Below the pieces are notes generated by a model that saw nothing but the letters and a program-made list of their open reading frames with translations, was not told where the DNA came from and ran no database searches. Below, one piece after another: positions 43,971-51,969 of a DNA stretch of 64,000 nucleotides. This stretch comes from Prochlorococcus sp. AG-363-N20 (GTDB lineage: Bacteria > Cyanobacteriota > Cyanobacteriia > PCC-6307 > Cyanobiaceae). A program made the position numbers and the translations under genes. The first letter of the stretch is position 1; each line of letters opens with the position of its first letter. The stretch is from assembly GCA_003280105.1 (NCBI GenBank), contig QCFX01000001.1, forward strand, positions 1-64,000, read 5' to 3'.

Positions 43971-45020
43971 ATGAGAGCAAATATTCTGAAAGGAGCGCTA
44001 CTGTCAGGCGCATTTTTGTGCTGCGGGCTAAATCAAGAAGTAAAAGCCAGTCCTAAATCAATTGTTGCAGTAGAACCAATTACTTGTGAATTGGTTAACG
44101 CAATTGCTCCGCCATCATTACCGGTTGTTTGCCTAATAAGCAAAGATCAGGATGTCCATAAATTCAAAATTACACCGAAGCAACTCCAAGAGTTGAACAG
44201 TGCTAGTCAAATAATTACTCTTGGGCAAGAAATGACTCCTGCGATAAAAAGTTGGCTCCAGCGGCCTCTAACCGTTGTAGTAGGGGTAAGTGCAATAGGA
44301 GCCGGGAAAGAAGCTCATCGCGAGCACAAAACTCATGAAGTTGAGCATTCAAGCGAGGAAGATAGAAACCATCATGATGAACATTTAGAAAACGAGAATG
44401 AAGATGGTCATCATCATCATTTACATGGAGGATTAGATCCACATATTTGGCATGACCCAAGAAATACAAAGAAAATGGCTGATCTTATATATGCTGAACT
44501 TAAGCAAGACATTCCTGCCGGGGAAAGAAAAAATAGAAAGGTTTTAAGAGAAAGATATAAAAATGTGAAATCAATTTTATCTGATTTAAATCAATGGAAC
44601 AAGAAACAAGTTGCTTCACTCTCTGCGAGTGATCGTTGGATAGTTTCAAAACACAAAGCCATGGAATATTTTGCTGATAGTTATGGGTTTAAAACATTAT
44701 CTTTATTGAACTATCTAGGACACTCTGGAAGTCTTAGGCCCCAAGCAATGAATATTGCGATTAGGGAATTAAAAAAAAGCGATGTTCCTGTATTATTTTC
44801 AGAACAAGAACCTCCTTCGAAAGTAATAAGAAGTCTTAGTCAGAGAAGCAATATCCCAATAGCACCTGAGCCAATTTATGTTGACGGCATTGCTCCAAAA
44901 GAAAATACTATTTCTACAGCTGTTAAGAATACTTGCAACATCGTAAATTCCTTAGGTGGATCATGCGATCAAAGAACCGGTCAATCATTGAAAGCTAGAT
45001 GGGATTCATTAATTCGCTAA
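43971..45020 (+). CDS. znuA: Periplasmic zinc-binding protein of the Znu transporter
   Basis: The 349-residue protein has a signal peptide (MRANILKGALLSGAFLCCGL) and a bilobed zinc-binding body. Features are a first metal His in DVHKFKITPKQL, a His- and Glu-rich loop (HREHKTHEVEHSSEEDRNHH and HHHHLHGGLDPHIWHDP), and LNYLGHSGSL and LFSEQEPPSKV in the C-terminal lobe. The DPHIWHDP motif is diagnostic. Starts at 43929 or upstream are possible. The upstream starts would put the operator inside the coding region, so the downstream ATG is preferred. The COG0523 gene follows by 24 bp. Confidence 0.92.
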   Translation: MRANILKGALLSGAFLCCGLNQEVKASPKSIVAVEPITCELVNAIAPPSLPVVCLISKDQDVHKFKITPKQLQELNSASQIITLGQEMTPAIKSWLQRPLTVVVGVSAIGAGKEAHREHKTHEVEHSSEEDRNHHDEHLENENEDGHHHHLHGGLDPHIWHDPRNTKKMADLIYAELKQDIPAGERKNRKVLRERYKNVKSILSDLNQWNKKQVASLSASDRWIVSKHKAMEYFADSYGFKTLSLLNYLGHSGSLRPQAMNIAIRELKKSDVPVLFSEQEPPSKVIRSLSQRSNIPIAPEPIYVDGIAPKENTISTAVKNTCNIVNSLGGSCDQRTGQSLKARWDSLIR

Positions 45021-45044
45021 GCTTAAAGAGATTAAACCCTTTCA

Positions 45045-46028
45045 ATGTCAGAATTGAATTCTCCCAAAAAGGTTCTAAAAGGAATTCCTGTAAGTATTCT
45101 TACAGGCTTTCTCGGGTCAGGTAAAACAACTTTATTAAACCATATTTTAACTAAACAAGAGAGTCTAAAAACAGCTGTACTAGTAAACGAGTTCGGAGAA
45201 ATAGGCATTGACAATGAATTAATTGTCAAGACGGGTGAAGATATTATTGAGCTAACCAATGGGTGTATATGTTGCACGATTAATGGAGAGTTACTTGATG
45301 CAATAAATAGAGTCCTAGACAATAATCAAGAGATCGAATATTTAGTTGTTGAAACTACTGGCTTAGCTGACCCCCTACCAGTGGCAATGACAATTAATAG
45401 TGCTCGAGATCAATTAAGATTAGACTCTATAATCACTTTAATTGATGCTGAGAATTTCAACAAACAAACACTTGAAAGCCAAATTGCAAGATCCCAAGTA
45501 ATTTATGGTGATATATTATTAATAAACAAATGTGATCTTGTTACTGAAGAAAAGGTCTCATTTGTTGAGTCTCAATTGTCAGAGGTTAAAAATGATCCAA
45601 GAATCTTAAAATGTGTCAAAGGAGATGTGCCCTTGGCACTATTATTAAGTGTTGGGTTATTTCAATCAGATCTAATAGCAAAAAACCATGCTGCCCATGC
45701 CCATGACCATGACCATGACCATGACCTATCTTTAGAAGGCTTTAGTTCATTATCATTTCAGTCTAAGCACCCTTTTTTGTTAAGAAAGTTCCAAAATTTC
45801 TTAGACAATCAACTGCCATCAACGGTATACAGAGCAAAAGGAATTCTTTGGTTTGAAGAAAGTGAAATAACTCATATTTTCCATTTGTCAGGGAAGAGGT
45901 TTACAATGGATGATAGTGATAGGAAACGAAAGAGGGAAAATAAAATTGTTCTTATAGGAAAAAATCTTGACCACAAAATATTAAAAAGGCAACTTGAAGA
46001 ATGTATTTCATATAATAGTAAGAATTGA
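45045..46028 (+). CDS. COG0523 (CobW) GTPase, probable zinc chaperone
   Basis: The 327-residue G3E GTPase has GFLGSGKTTLLNHIL (Walker A, residues 21-35), VNEFGEIGIDNEL, and ELTNGCICCTINGEL with the CxCC metal motif (73-77). The nucleotide motif LLINKCDLV and a His/Asp run (HAAHAHDHDHDHD, about 215-227) follow. Zinc-locus members hand zinc to proteins under limitation. It follows znuA by 24 bp and should be repressed by Zur as well. A cobalt or nickel role is less likely here. Confidence 0.93.
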   Translation: MSELNSPKKVLKGIPVSILTGFLGSGKTTLLNHILTKQESLKTAVLVNEFGEIGIDNELIVKTGEDIIELTNGCICCTINGELLDAINRVLDNNQEIEYLVVETTGLADPLPVAMTINSARDQLRLDSIITLIDAENFNKQTLESQIARSQVIYGDILLINKCDLVTEEKVSFVESQLSEVKNDPRILKCVKGDVPLALLLSVGLFQSDLIAKNHAAHAHDHDHDHDLSLEGFSSLSFQSKHPFLLRKFQNFLDNQLPSTVYRAKGILWFEESEITHIFHLSGKRFTMDDSDRKRKRENKIVLIGKNLDHKILKRQLEECISYNSKN

Positions 46029-46182
46029 AAAAGTTCAATTAAAGCCTGGTCTCCAACTCAGAATCAAAAAGAAGGTGAAATAACACGTTCATATGGATTA
46101 ATACATGAAGAGATAGAGCGATTGCAAAAATAAGGAAGAGCGCACACAAGAATATCTAGGCCATGGCTTGACCAAAGCAACT

Positions 46183-46371
46183 TTAATTGGGATTAGAAAG
46201 AATCTTCTCAAGTCTCTTTTTAATCTCCTCAATTTGAGTCTGAGTATTGTTTAAGAGAACTCTTTCATTTCTAGTATTTCGCATAGTCATACTTATCCAC
46301 CAAACTTGAAGACAAAGAAAGGCCACACCAACACAAGCAAGAGCAACATATCCACCGTTTATATTATCCAT
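46183..46371 (-). CDS. 62-residue membrane protein
   Basis: The ATG at 46371 shares its base with the stop of the upstream gene. The product has one membrane helix (YVALACVGVAFLCLQVWWIS) followed by a charged helix with TQIEEIKKRLEKIL. It is the last gene of a three-gene overlapping unit. Function unknown. Confidence 0.75.
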   Translation of the reverse strand: MDNINGGYVALACVGVAFLCLQVWWISMTMRNTRNERVLLNNTQTQIEEIKKRLEKILSNPN

Positions 46372-46535
46372 CAAGAGAAATAGCGTTCTGCCATCTCAAA
46401 CAGCATCTTTCGGATGTGCTCATCTTCAGCATTGGTTTCTTCTTTTAACTTTTCACAGGCACCTTTAACTTGTAGCCAGACAACTTCCATTACTTCCCTT
46501 TCTTGTTCACTTGGTTGCCATTGAGAAGACTCCAT
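46371..46535 (-). CDS. 54-residue helical protein
   Basis: The product begins MESSQWQPSEQEREVMEVVW and continues LQVKGACEKLKEETNAEDEH before a short end. Both its start and stop share one base with neighbours (TAATG at 46535 and TGATG at 46371). It is soluble and acidic. Function unknown. Confidence 0.75.
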   Translation of the reverse strand: MESSQWQPSEQEREVMEVVWLQVKGACEKLKEETNAEDEHIRKMLFEMAERYFS

Positions 46536-46699
46536 TAGTAATTGCAGGCGTTATATAAGCGCTGGGCTTTCTGTTGATCCTCAAGTTTTTTAAGTTTCCC
46601 TTCCAACTCTTCCATTTCTTTTTGAGCTTTATTGATGAGGTCCAAAGTCCAATCCCAATTCTGATCTTTGCAATGCTTCTTGGCAGAGTCCCAATCCAT
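46535..46699 (-). CDS. 54-residue helical protein
   Basis: The product begins MDWDSAKKHCKDQNWDWTLD and continues with the coiled-coil-like EEMEELEGKLKKLEDQQKAQ type helix. It heads the three-gene overlapping unit. A longer frame in another phase over the same bases is rejected as a shadow. Function unknown. Confidence 0.75.
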   Translation of the reverse strand: MDWDSAKKHCKDQNWDWTLDLINKAQKEMEELEGKLKKLEDQQKAQRLYNACNY

Positions 46700-46795
46700 A
46701 ATTCAGCTTCCCAATTGTTTTTCAATCAATTTAGACAAAAGAAATGTCTTTAGTGCTTGGCATTATTACTTGAATTAGTAAATTCAAGTTAAGAG

Positions 46796-46833
46796 ATTAC
46801 ACAGCCTCTTACTTAAAAAGAGGCTGTGTAATT
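46796..46833. other. 15-bp perfect hairpin before RNA copy B
   Basis: Arms 46796-46810 and 46819-46833 are perfectly complementary around an 8-nt loop. It stands directly upstream of the RNA-like locus at 46843. There is no T-run to mark a terminator on either strand, so it may be part of an RNA structure. Confidence 0.5.
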
Positions 46834-46842
46834 AAGGCCGTT

Positions 46843-47043
46843 TGATCCCCATCACCCGGCCATTGAACTGACACTAGTCAGCGTCAAGCCATTTGTCATC
46901 GGTAGAAACACACTATTTATGGTGTGTGTTATATCTTCGAAAAGAAAAAGCGCTACTGATAGGGCTTGATTTTGAGGTCAATCTCTCTTAGAAAACAAGT
47001 TCCCCATCACCTAGGCCCAACGCGTTACGCAAGGGTCTTTTTT
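46843..47043 (+). ncRNA. Candidate non-coding RNA locus, copy B
   Basis: This has the same block order as copy A at 17925-18124: TGATCCCCATCACCCGGCC (first motif at 46847-46861), then TAGGGCTTG (46960-46968), then a second CCCCATCAC motif (47002-47018), and a terminator-like ending with T-run. The motif spacing is 155 bp against 154 bp in copy A. An extra hairpin with ACACAC/GTGTGT arms lies between. No protein frame explains the conservation. Confidence 0.6.
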
Positions 47044-47160
47044 ATGGCAACGAGGATTTCTTCCAATCCTTCTCCCTCCCATGAAGTCTGTATTGGGTTT
47101 CATTCCTCAAGGAATACTGCCCGAAATGCATTGAATGATTAATTGATTTAGGTTTTACAG

Positions 47161-47322
47161 ATGTCGTTAAATAAACCAATTCCAGATTCTGTTATTCGCC
47201 TTTGGCGCAGAGTTCACAGGCTTGAATTGAGCAGAACACTTCTTGCTACTGAGAAAAGAATGGAGTACGTCATGAAATCATTTGCTTATATAGATCGAGT
47301 CGAAGGAAGGACCCCGAGATAG
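47161..47322 (+). CDS. 53-residue hypothetical protein
   Basis: The protein begins MSLNKPIPDSVIRLWRRVHR and is basic and helical (ELSRTLLATEKRMEYVMKSF). No membrane span. Function unknown. Confidence 0.6.
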   Translation: MSLNKPIPDSVIRLWRRVHRLELSRTLLATEKRMEYVMKSFAYIDRVEGRTPR

Positions 47323-47439
47323 GGGCTGCCAGGAAAAAGCGCAGGCTGGATAATGCAATTGCACAAAAATTGTCTATAGAACATGCCAGAAAAAGATTCA
47401 GACGTTTAACTTTCTTTGAGAGCTATCCACAAATTCCAA

Positions 47440-47667
47440 ATGGAGGTCTCGTTTCAAAAGACACTTTTAACAGTTTCAACTCTTGCGCTATGTGTAATAG
47501 CCGTTCAGTTGATCCCGATTTCACGTAAAGCAAATCACGAACTCATTTGCGCTGAGCTCAATCCCAACTCCACCGAAAATGCAAAACTTGCCCAAAGGGA
47601 GCTTGGCGAGGTGAGGAGAGACGAATGGTATCCCAATGGCTATTGTGATCGCCTGCTAAAGAACTAA
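47440..47667 (+). CDS. Small exported protein with two Cys
   Basis: Starting at the ATG at 47440 gives 75 residues with a signal or anchor (MEVSFQKTLLTVSTLALCVI) and a mature part with KANHELICAELNPNS and YCDRLLKN. The architecture matches the short protein at 13095-13349 (hydrophobic leader, KA motif, two Cys). A longer TTG start at 47416 is possible. Function unknown. Confidence 0.65.
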   Translation: MEVSFQKTLLTVSTLALCVIAVQLIPISRKANHELICAELNPNSTENAKLAQRELGEVRRDEWYPNGYCDRLLKN

Positions 47668-47827
47668 TAATGTGTTCGTCAATATTGATTAAAAGCCATT
47701 CAACAGGCTTGTAAAACAGTATTTCCAATCTATATATAAATAACTCTTCCGAGCTTCAGTTCCTTACTATTAGGTCAGTTAGAGATTGGGTGAAACTGTC
47801 ATTACCTGAGTAATAAGAATTGGATTC

Positions 47828-48682
47828 TCAAGCAAAAATAGCCGTCCTACCTCTATAAACCATAACCTGACGCTGTAAATGCAATCGCACAGCTGTAGAC
47901 AATGCCAACCTCTCTGTATCTCGTCCTTTGCGAATTAAATCTTCGATCTCATCACGATGACTTACATGCACAATAGTCTGCTCAATAATCGGTCCATCAT
48001 CTAACTCCTTTGTTACATAATGGGCCGTAGCACCTATCAACTTCACACCTCTAGTCCAGGCTTGATGGTATGGGTGTGCGCCTTTAAAAGCAGGCAAGAA
48101 TGAATGGTGAATATTAATTATCGATGGGAATCTCTCAATAAAATTACCAGTAAGAATTTGCATATATTTAGCCAAAATAACCAAGTCAATGTGATACAAA
48201 TTAAGCAAATCTAGTATCTTTTCTTCAGCCTCAATCTTAGAGTCTTTTTTAGAAGGAATGAATTGATATTGAACTCCAAATTCCTTACAAATAGATTCTA
48301 AGTTCTTGTGATTTGAAATTACAATTGGAACTTCCATAGGCAATTCTTTACTACGGACTCGCCACAGCAAATCCAGAATGCAGTGACTTTGCTTCCCAAC
48401 AAAAATAGCAACTCTTGGGACCTGATCTGAAAAATGTAAATTAGCCTCTCCTTTTAGCCTTTTTGCCAATTCTTGAACCTTCAAACAAATGGATTGACGG
48501 TTCAAATCAAAGCCATCTAAATCCCACTCTATTCTGCTTAGAAATACACCAGCTTCCGAATCCGTGTGATGATCTGCATGAAGGATATTGCCATGATGCC
48601 TGCTAACCCAGCCAGCCAGCTCGCTCACCAAGCCCGCTCTATCAGGACAAATAAGTTGAAGAATGCAAGAGCTGTTATTCAT
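47828..48682 (-). CDS. purU: Formyltetrahydrofolate deformylase
   Basis: PurU hydrolyses 10-formyltetrahydrofolate to formate and tetrahydrofolate, feeding purine and one-carbon metabolism. The 284-residue length fits. An N-terminal ACT-type region (SCILQLICPDRAGLVSELAG) precedes the formyl-transferase domain with NIHHSFLPAFKGAHPYHQA (catalytic Asn and His) and DDGPIIEQ (catalytic Asp). ATG at 48682 is chosen over a TTG five codons upstream. Confidence 0.95.
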   Translation of the reverse strand: MNNSSCILQLICPDRAGLVSELAGWVSRHHGNILHADHHTDSEAGVFLSRIEWDLDGFDLNRQSICLKVQELAKRLKGEANLHFSDQVPRVAIFVGKQSHCILDLLWRVRSKELPMEVPIVISNHKNLESICKEFGVQYQFIPSKKDSKIEAEEKILDLLNLYHIDLVILAKYMQILTGNFIERFPSIINIHHSFLPAFKGAHPYHQAWTRGVKLIGATAHYVTKELDDGPIIEQTIVHVSHRDEIEDLIRKGRDTERLALSTAVRLHLQRQVMVYRGRTAIFA

Positions 48683-49065
48683 AAGGGTGTTAACCAATTA
48701 ACAAGTGCAAACCCTTAAAGGAATGGTTCCATCCAATGTAGTTCTGGTCACAAAAAAATTCGACAAGAGTAGCTTGGTTTTCCGCAGTTAGTACCCACTT
48801 AGATCTAAGCATTATGACTTTGCGCTGACCCCCTAAAATACCAATAGCAATTCAGCATGGACTTAATCGAGTTCAAGAAGCAAGCATGACATTCAATCAA
48901 GGGTATTTTGCTAGGCAATGCTCAAATGACCTGGATTAACTAAGTAATTGACTAGCAATAGGAGGCATTCGTCTTAATGCTGGCTTGAGCTTTAACCTCT
49001 TATTGAGATGCCAATAATCTAAATTTTTAGCACTTGCCGATAAACCTTTGTTTCTAGCTGTAATG
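48683..49065. other. Intergenic region, no gene seen
   Basis: No supported ORF. The segment likely holds the purU promoter. Confidence 0.4.
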
Positions 49066-49347
49066 CTAAGCAGCTTCTAAAGCGAAGCCCATCTCTTTTC
49101 CTATATCGCTCTGCCATAAAGAACATGTAGATATCAAATGTTCACCTTGAGGAATTAGTCGTTGATGAAGATGGCAAATCAACAGTGTTTCGCAATCTTG
49201 ATCGCAGCAGTAGTTGAACTTATGGCACGTTATGCAAACGCAAGCTGAACAGGTTTTTTTGAGAACTCCTTCGTCGAAATAGCTCCATTCCGCTTCTTCG
49301 TTGAAGCCTTTGGCTGGCACCGCTTTCTTGGCCTGACTCTTACGCAT
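49066..49347 (-). CDS. Cys-rich putative zinc-ribbon protein
   Basis: The 93-residue protein has several CxxC-type clusters: TCSACVCITCHKFNYCC, then QDCETLLICHLHQRLI and STCSLW. The density and spacing of Cys and His resemble a zinc-binding domain. An overlapping frame extending to 49448 in another phase is doubtful. Function unknown; conserved in marine cyanobacteria by recollection, not checked. Confidence 0.7.
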   Translation of the reverse strand: MRKSQAKKAVPAKGFNEEAEWSYFDEGVLKKTCSACVCITCHKFNYCCDQDCETLLICHLHQRLIPQGEHLISTCSLWQSDIGKEMGFALEAA

Positions 49348-49498
49348 TGGCCTAATCCGATAGGGGCTGCTGGGATCATCCAGTCATCAGCCTTAAAAAC
49401 TGCATAAGGAGAAGAAGACGAAACCATTGGCACTTGAGTAGTACACATGTTCTACAAAGAAATCTTCCAGCTGTCAACTCTCTAGAAAACCAATTAGT

Positions 49499-49675
49499 AT
49501 GTCCGAGCATTTTCATACCACAATGAAAGTATTTCTCCAGCTGGTATTAGCCCTGTCAGTGAGTGGAGCGCCAGCACTTGCATGGGGTGGCAAAGATTGC
49601 CCGTTCTCACAGAAAGAAGCAAATCAAGTGACCACCTCCTCGGAACAAGTAGAAAACTCTGAGCCCTCGAACTAA
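49499..49675 (+). CDS. 58-residue secreted peptide
   Basis: The protein begins MSEHFHTTMKVFLQLVLALS and has a signal peptide ending near PALA; an ATG at 49523 would place it at the very start. The mature part opens WGGKDCPFSQKEANQVTTSS with one Cys and a Glu/Ser-rich tail. Function unknown. Confidence 0.65.
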   Translation: MSEHFHTTMKVFLQLVLALSVSGAPALAWGGKDCPFSQKEANQVTTSSEQVENSEPSN

Positions 49676-49716
49676 CAAGAAATCTATTAGTATCTCTAGG
49701 ATTTATTAGCCATCTG

Positions 49717-49875
49717 ATGGAATTCGATCTAGCCGCAATCAGTTTTTCCTCAGTATTGGCATTAGGTGCAATCTGGTTAGTGACTAGCTTCTTTGAAGAT
49801 GACGACGACCAAGATGGTGGTGGTGGATTAGGGACTCCGGTTTATGCACCTATCTATGCTGGGAACCCGGGCTAA
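49717..49875 (+). CDS. 52-residue membrane peptide with DDDD-Gly tail
   Basis: The product is one hydrophobic helix (MEFDLAAISFSSVLALGAIW) and a tail with EDDDDQDGGGG, then PVYAPIYAGNPG. The tail matches that of the 26958-27128 peptide in order: acidic run, Q, Gly run, then an aromatic-Pro-Ala end. Two unlinked copies of the same layout suggest a small family. Function unknown. Confidence 0.7.
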   Translation: MEFDLAAISFSSVLALGAIWLVTSFFEDDDDQDGGGGLGTPVYAPIYAGNPG

Positions 49876-50022
49876 TCCTTGCATGTCGAAGCAGCAGTCC
49901 ACTTATAGATAACCTATCGACCTGTTTCTCCAAATACCTTTGTTTAAGGCGATTCATACAACGCCACGGATGTGATTATCCGTTATTCAAGATTAAAAAC
50001 CCCCGACTATTGAAATGAACGA

Positions 50023-50160
50023 ATGGCAGAGAAACCTCCTTACGGCTGGAAAGACCTTTTAACTGATGCCGCACTTCTTTTAGTTTTTGCAGGAATTTTG
50101 CTTTTAATCGTTGGTTCTTTCCCTAATTTCTTCAATAAATTTCTTCCTTTTCTAAAATAA
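50023..50160 (+). CDS. 45-residue membrane peptide
   Basis: The product begins MAEKPPYGWKDLLTDAALLL and has one membrane helix followed by a Phe/Lys-rich end. Its stop codon is directly followed by the ATG of the next gene. Function unknown. Confidence 0.7.
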   Translation: MAEKPPYGWKDLLTDAALLLVFAGILLLIVGSFPNFFNKFLPFLK

Positions 50161-50442
50161 ATGAAGTGGCCTCCTCATAAAGCTTGGACTTCCAAAAGAA
50201 GGCGGAAAGGCTACCGACACTTTGAAGTAAAGCACTGCGGAGGACAAGGAAAGGAAAGATGGGTCGAGCTTTTCCCACTCTTAGACAAGCAAACAAGACT
50301 AAGAGTTTCTTGGGCTGAGTTGAAAACGGATACCGAATGGGCAAGCGGTTGGTTGCAAATTTCTGAAGGTGAAGATTGCAACGTCGAACAAGAGAGTCTG
50401 GATAAATTTGCCAATCTTGAGTCAAAAATTAAAAATGTTTGA
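50161..50442 (+). CDS. Trp-rich protein (TIGR02450 type)
   Basis: The 93-residue protein begins KWPPHKAWTSKRRRKGYRHF with Trp spacing characteristic of the TIGR02450 (DUF2389) group, then HCGGQGKERWVELFPLLDKQ, WAELKTDTEWASGWLQIS. It starts at the base after the previous stop. The group has no known activity. Confidence 0.8.
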   Translation: MKWPPHKAWTSKRRRKGYRHFEVKHCGGQGKERWVELFPLLDKQTRLRVSWAELKTDTEWASGWLQISEGEDCNVEQESLDKFANLESKIKNV

Positions 50443-50571
50443 TCTAAATAAAGAAGGGTCTCAAAAAATCTATACATACACTTTCAAATAGATCTCAACT
50501 CAAAGCTTTGTTAATAGAAGACCACCTAATCATGTGGTGTCCTTTAGAGCTGAACTTTTTGAATTAAACGA

Positions 50572-51246
50572 TTACCAAGGCAAAATCTCTCCATTGGAAT
50601 GCCAAAAAGTTCCAGAATTATCAAGTGTTAAAGAATCTATTCTCTTAAGAAGACCAGCAACAGATTGCTCAGGGCTAATCCCATTAGAAGTGAATCCGGT
50701 CATTCTTGTGCTGACCAACCCTGGATGCAAAATAGCCACTGCAATTTCATTAGGCTTTAAATCAATAGATAAAGATTTTCCTGCCATACAAAGTGCCACT
50801 TTTGACATCCTATAACCATAAGATCCTCCTGAATTATTATCATCTATAGATCCCATTCGACTAGTCATCAAAACCACCTTAGACCCTTTTCGCATTAGTG
50901 AAAGTAAAGAGTGTGTCACACATAAGGGGCTTAATGCATTCACTTCAAATTGACGAATAATACTTTCCGGGTCAAGATTTGATAACGAGTTAAATTCGGC
51001 TATTCCTGCATTCTGAATCAATACATCTATATAGGTTTCTTGTAATTTTTCCTTAAGTCTTAAAACTGAGCTCCCTGAACAAATATCAACACCAGCCTCA
51101 ACTCTTACGCCAAGATCGTCAAGTTCTGGAGAAGATGATCGACAAGTCGCAATGACCTGATCGCCTCTTTCTTTTAACTGTCGGCAATATTCCAGTCCTA
51201 TTCCACGGTTGGAACCTGTCACTAAAAAAGTGGCCAAAACTACCAT
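50572..51246 (-). CDS. Short-chain dehydrogenase/reductase
   Basis: The 224-residue SDR has the cofactor motif TGSNRGIGLEYCRQLKERGD (Gly-x3-Gly-x-Gly), DVLIQNAGIAEFNSLSN (NAG), a SYGYRMSKVALCMAGKSL segment (active-site Tyr and Lys) and the HPGLVSTRM exit loop. Substrate unknown. The C-terminal region contains a SVAGLLKRIDSL helix typical of the family. Confidence 0.9.
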   Translation of the reverse strand: MVVLATFLVTGSNRGIGLEYCRQLKERGDQVIATCRSSSPELDDLGVRVEAGVDICSGSSVLRLKEKLQETYIDVLIQNAGIAEFNSLSNLDPESIIRQFEVNALSPLCVTHSLLSLMRKGSKVVLMTSRMGSIDDNNSGGSYGYRMSKVALCMAGKSLSIDLKPNEIAVAILHPGLVSTRMTGFTSNGISPEQSVAGLLKRIDSLTLDNSGTFWHSNGEILPW

Positions 51247-51408
51247 GCAACTGCTATGAATTTAGATCAAAAGTGCTTTTGTTTTTGACTTGTGTGATAC
51301 AAGCATATTGTTTCTAAAAGCTAGGCTCTCTTCTCAAGGAATTCTTCTCTTTTATTAGTTATCAATTAGGCTTGCCAAACAATAAAGAAAATAAAGTCAT
51401 AGAAGGTC

Positions 51409-51582
51409 ATGATCTTTCGCATCATCAGACACGATGGAGATACAGATAGCATCACACATCAGGAATTTGAAAACTACAACGATGCCTATGACCTGCTAGA
51501 GCAGGTCTACGGGGATATGTGTTGCTCTGATGCTGACTATGAAGACCGCCCTTACTATGAAATAGTCGAGAGGAAGAGTTGA
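51409..51582 (+). CDS. 57-residue hypothetical protein
   Basis: The protein begins MIFRIIRHDGDTDSITHQEF and continues with a EQVYGDMCCSDADYEDRPYY segment. Its stop overlaps the next ATG (TGATG). The aromatic and acidic repeated pattern resembles small proteins of cyanobacteria of unknown function. Confidence 0.7.
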   Translation: MIFRIIRHDGDTDSITHQEFENYNDAYDLLEQVYGDMCCSDADYEDRPYYEIVERKS

Positions 51583-51719
51583 TGCACTTGCAAGCAAGTT
51601 TCTTCCAATTATTTGCACTTGGCCTTTTAGTAGCATCCACAGTTGCAGTAGCCCAAAAGGTTTTCGAGCTATACCAAGAATCAGAGAAACAAAACTCTGA
51701 ACATAAAGGTGACCAATAA
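51582..51719 (+). CDS. 45-residue small membrane peptide
   Basis: The gene starts within the stop codon of the upstream gene. The product begins MHLQASFFQLFALGLLVAST with one hydrophobic helix and ends in a polar ESEKQNSEHKGDQ tail. Translational coupling supports it as real. Confidence 0.7.
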   Translation: MHLQASFFQLFALGLLVASTVAVAQKVFELYQESEKQNSEHKGDQ

Positions 51720-51969
51720 AACTTTCCCTTCGAGGGATATGAACCAATCTCATAGGATAAAAGATTTTCATTCAAGATTTATCCAAACCACAAATTCCAT
51801 TCATCCCCAAATCCCAGAGCAGTTTTAAGGAGTTTGCAAACTCCGTTCACACTCTTTTCTAACTTTTGATGTATTCAATAATTGTAGATAAGAGCCCAAG
51901 TCTTATGAGATTTTTTAGATAGATTGAATGAATGACGTTCCCCTGAATATTGGATTTGCGAGCTGAATT

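Noticed and set aside
46507-46725. Minus-strand frame of 72 codons overlapping the three-gene unit
   Set aside because: It is basic and irregular; the other phase gives overlapping short proteins with clear coupling.
49230-49448. Minus-strand frame of 72 codons partly overlapping the Cys-rich gene
   Set aside because: Its first half looks protein-like, but it ends inside the Cys-rich gene in another frame. A frameshifted longer gene is possible but unsupported.
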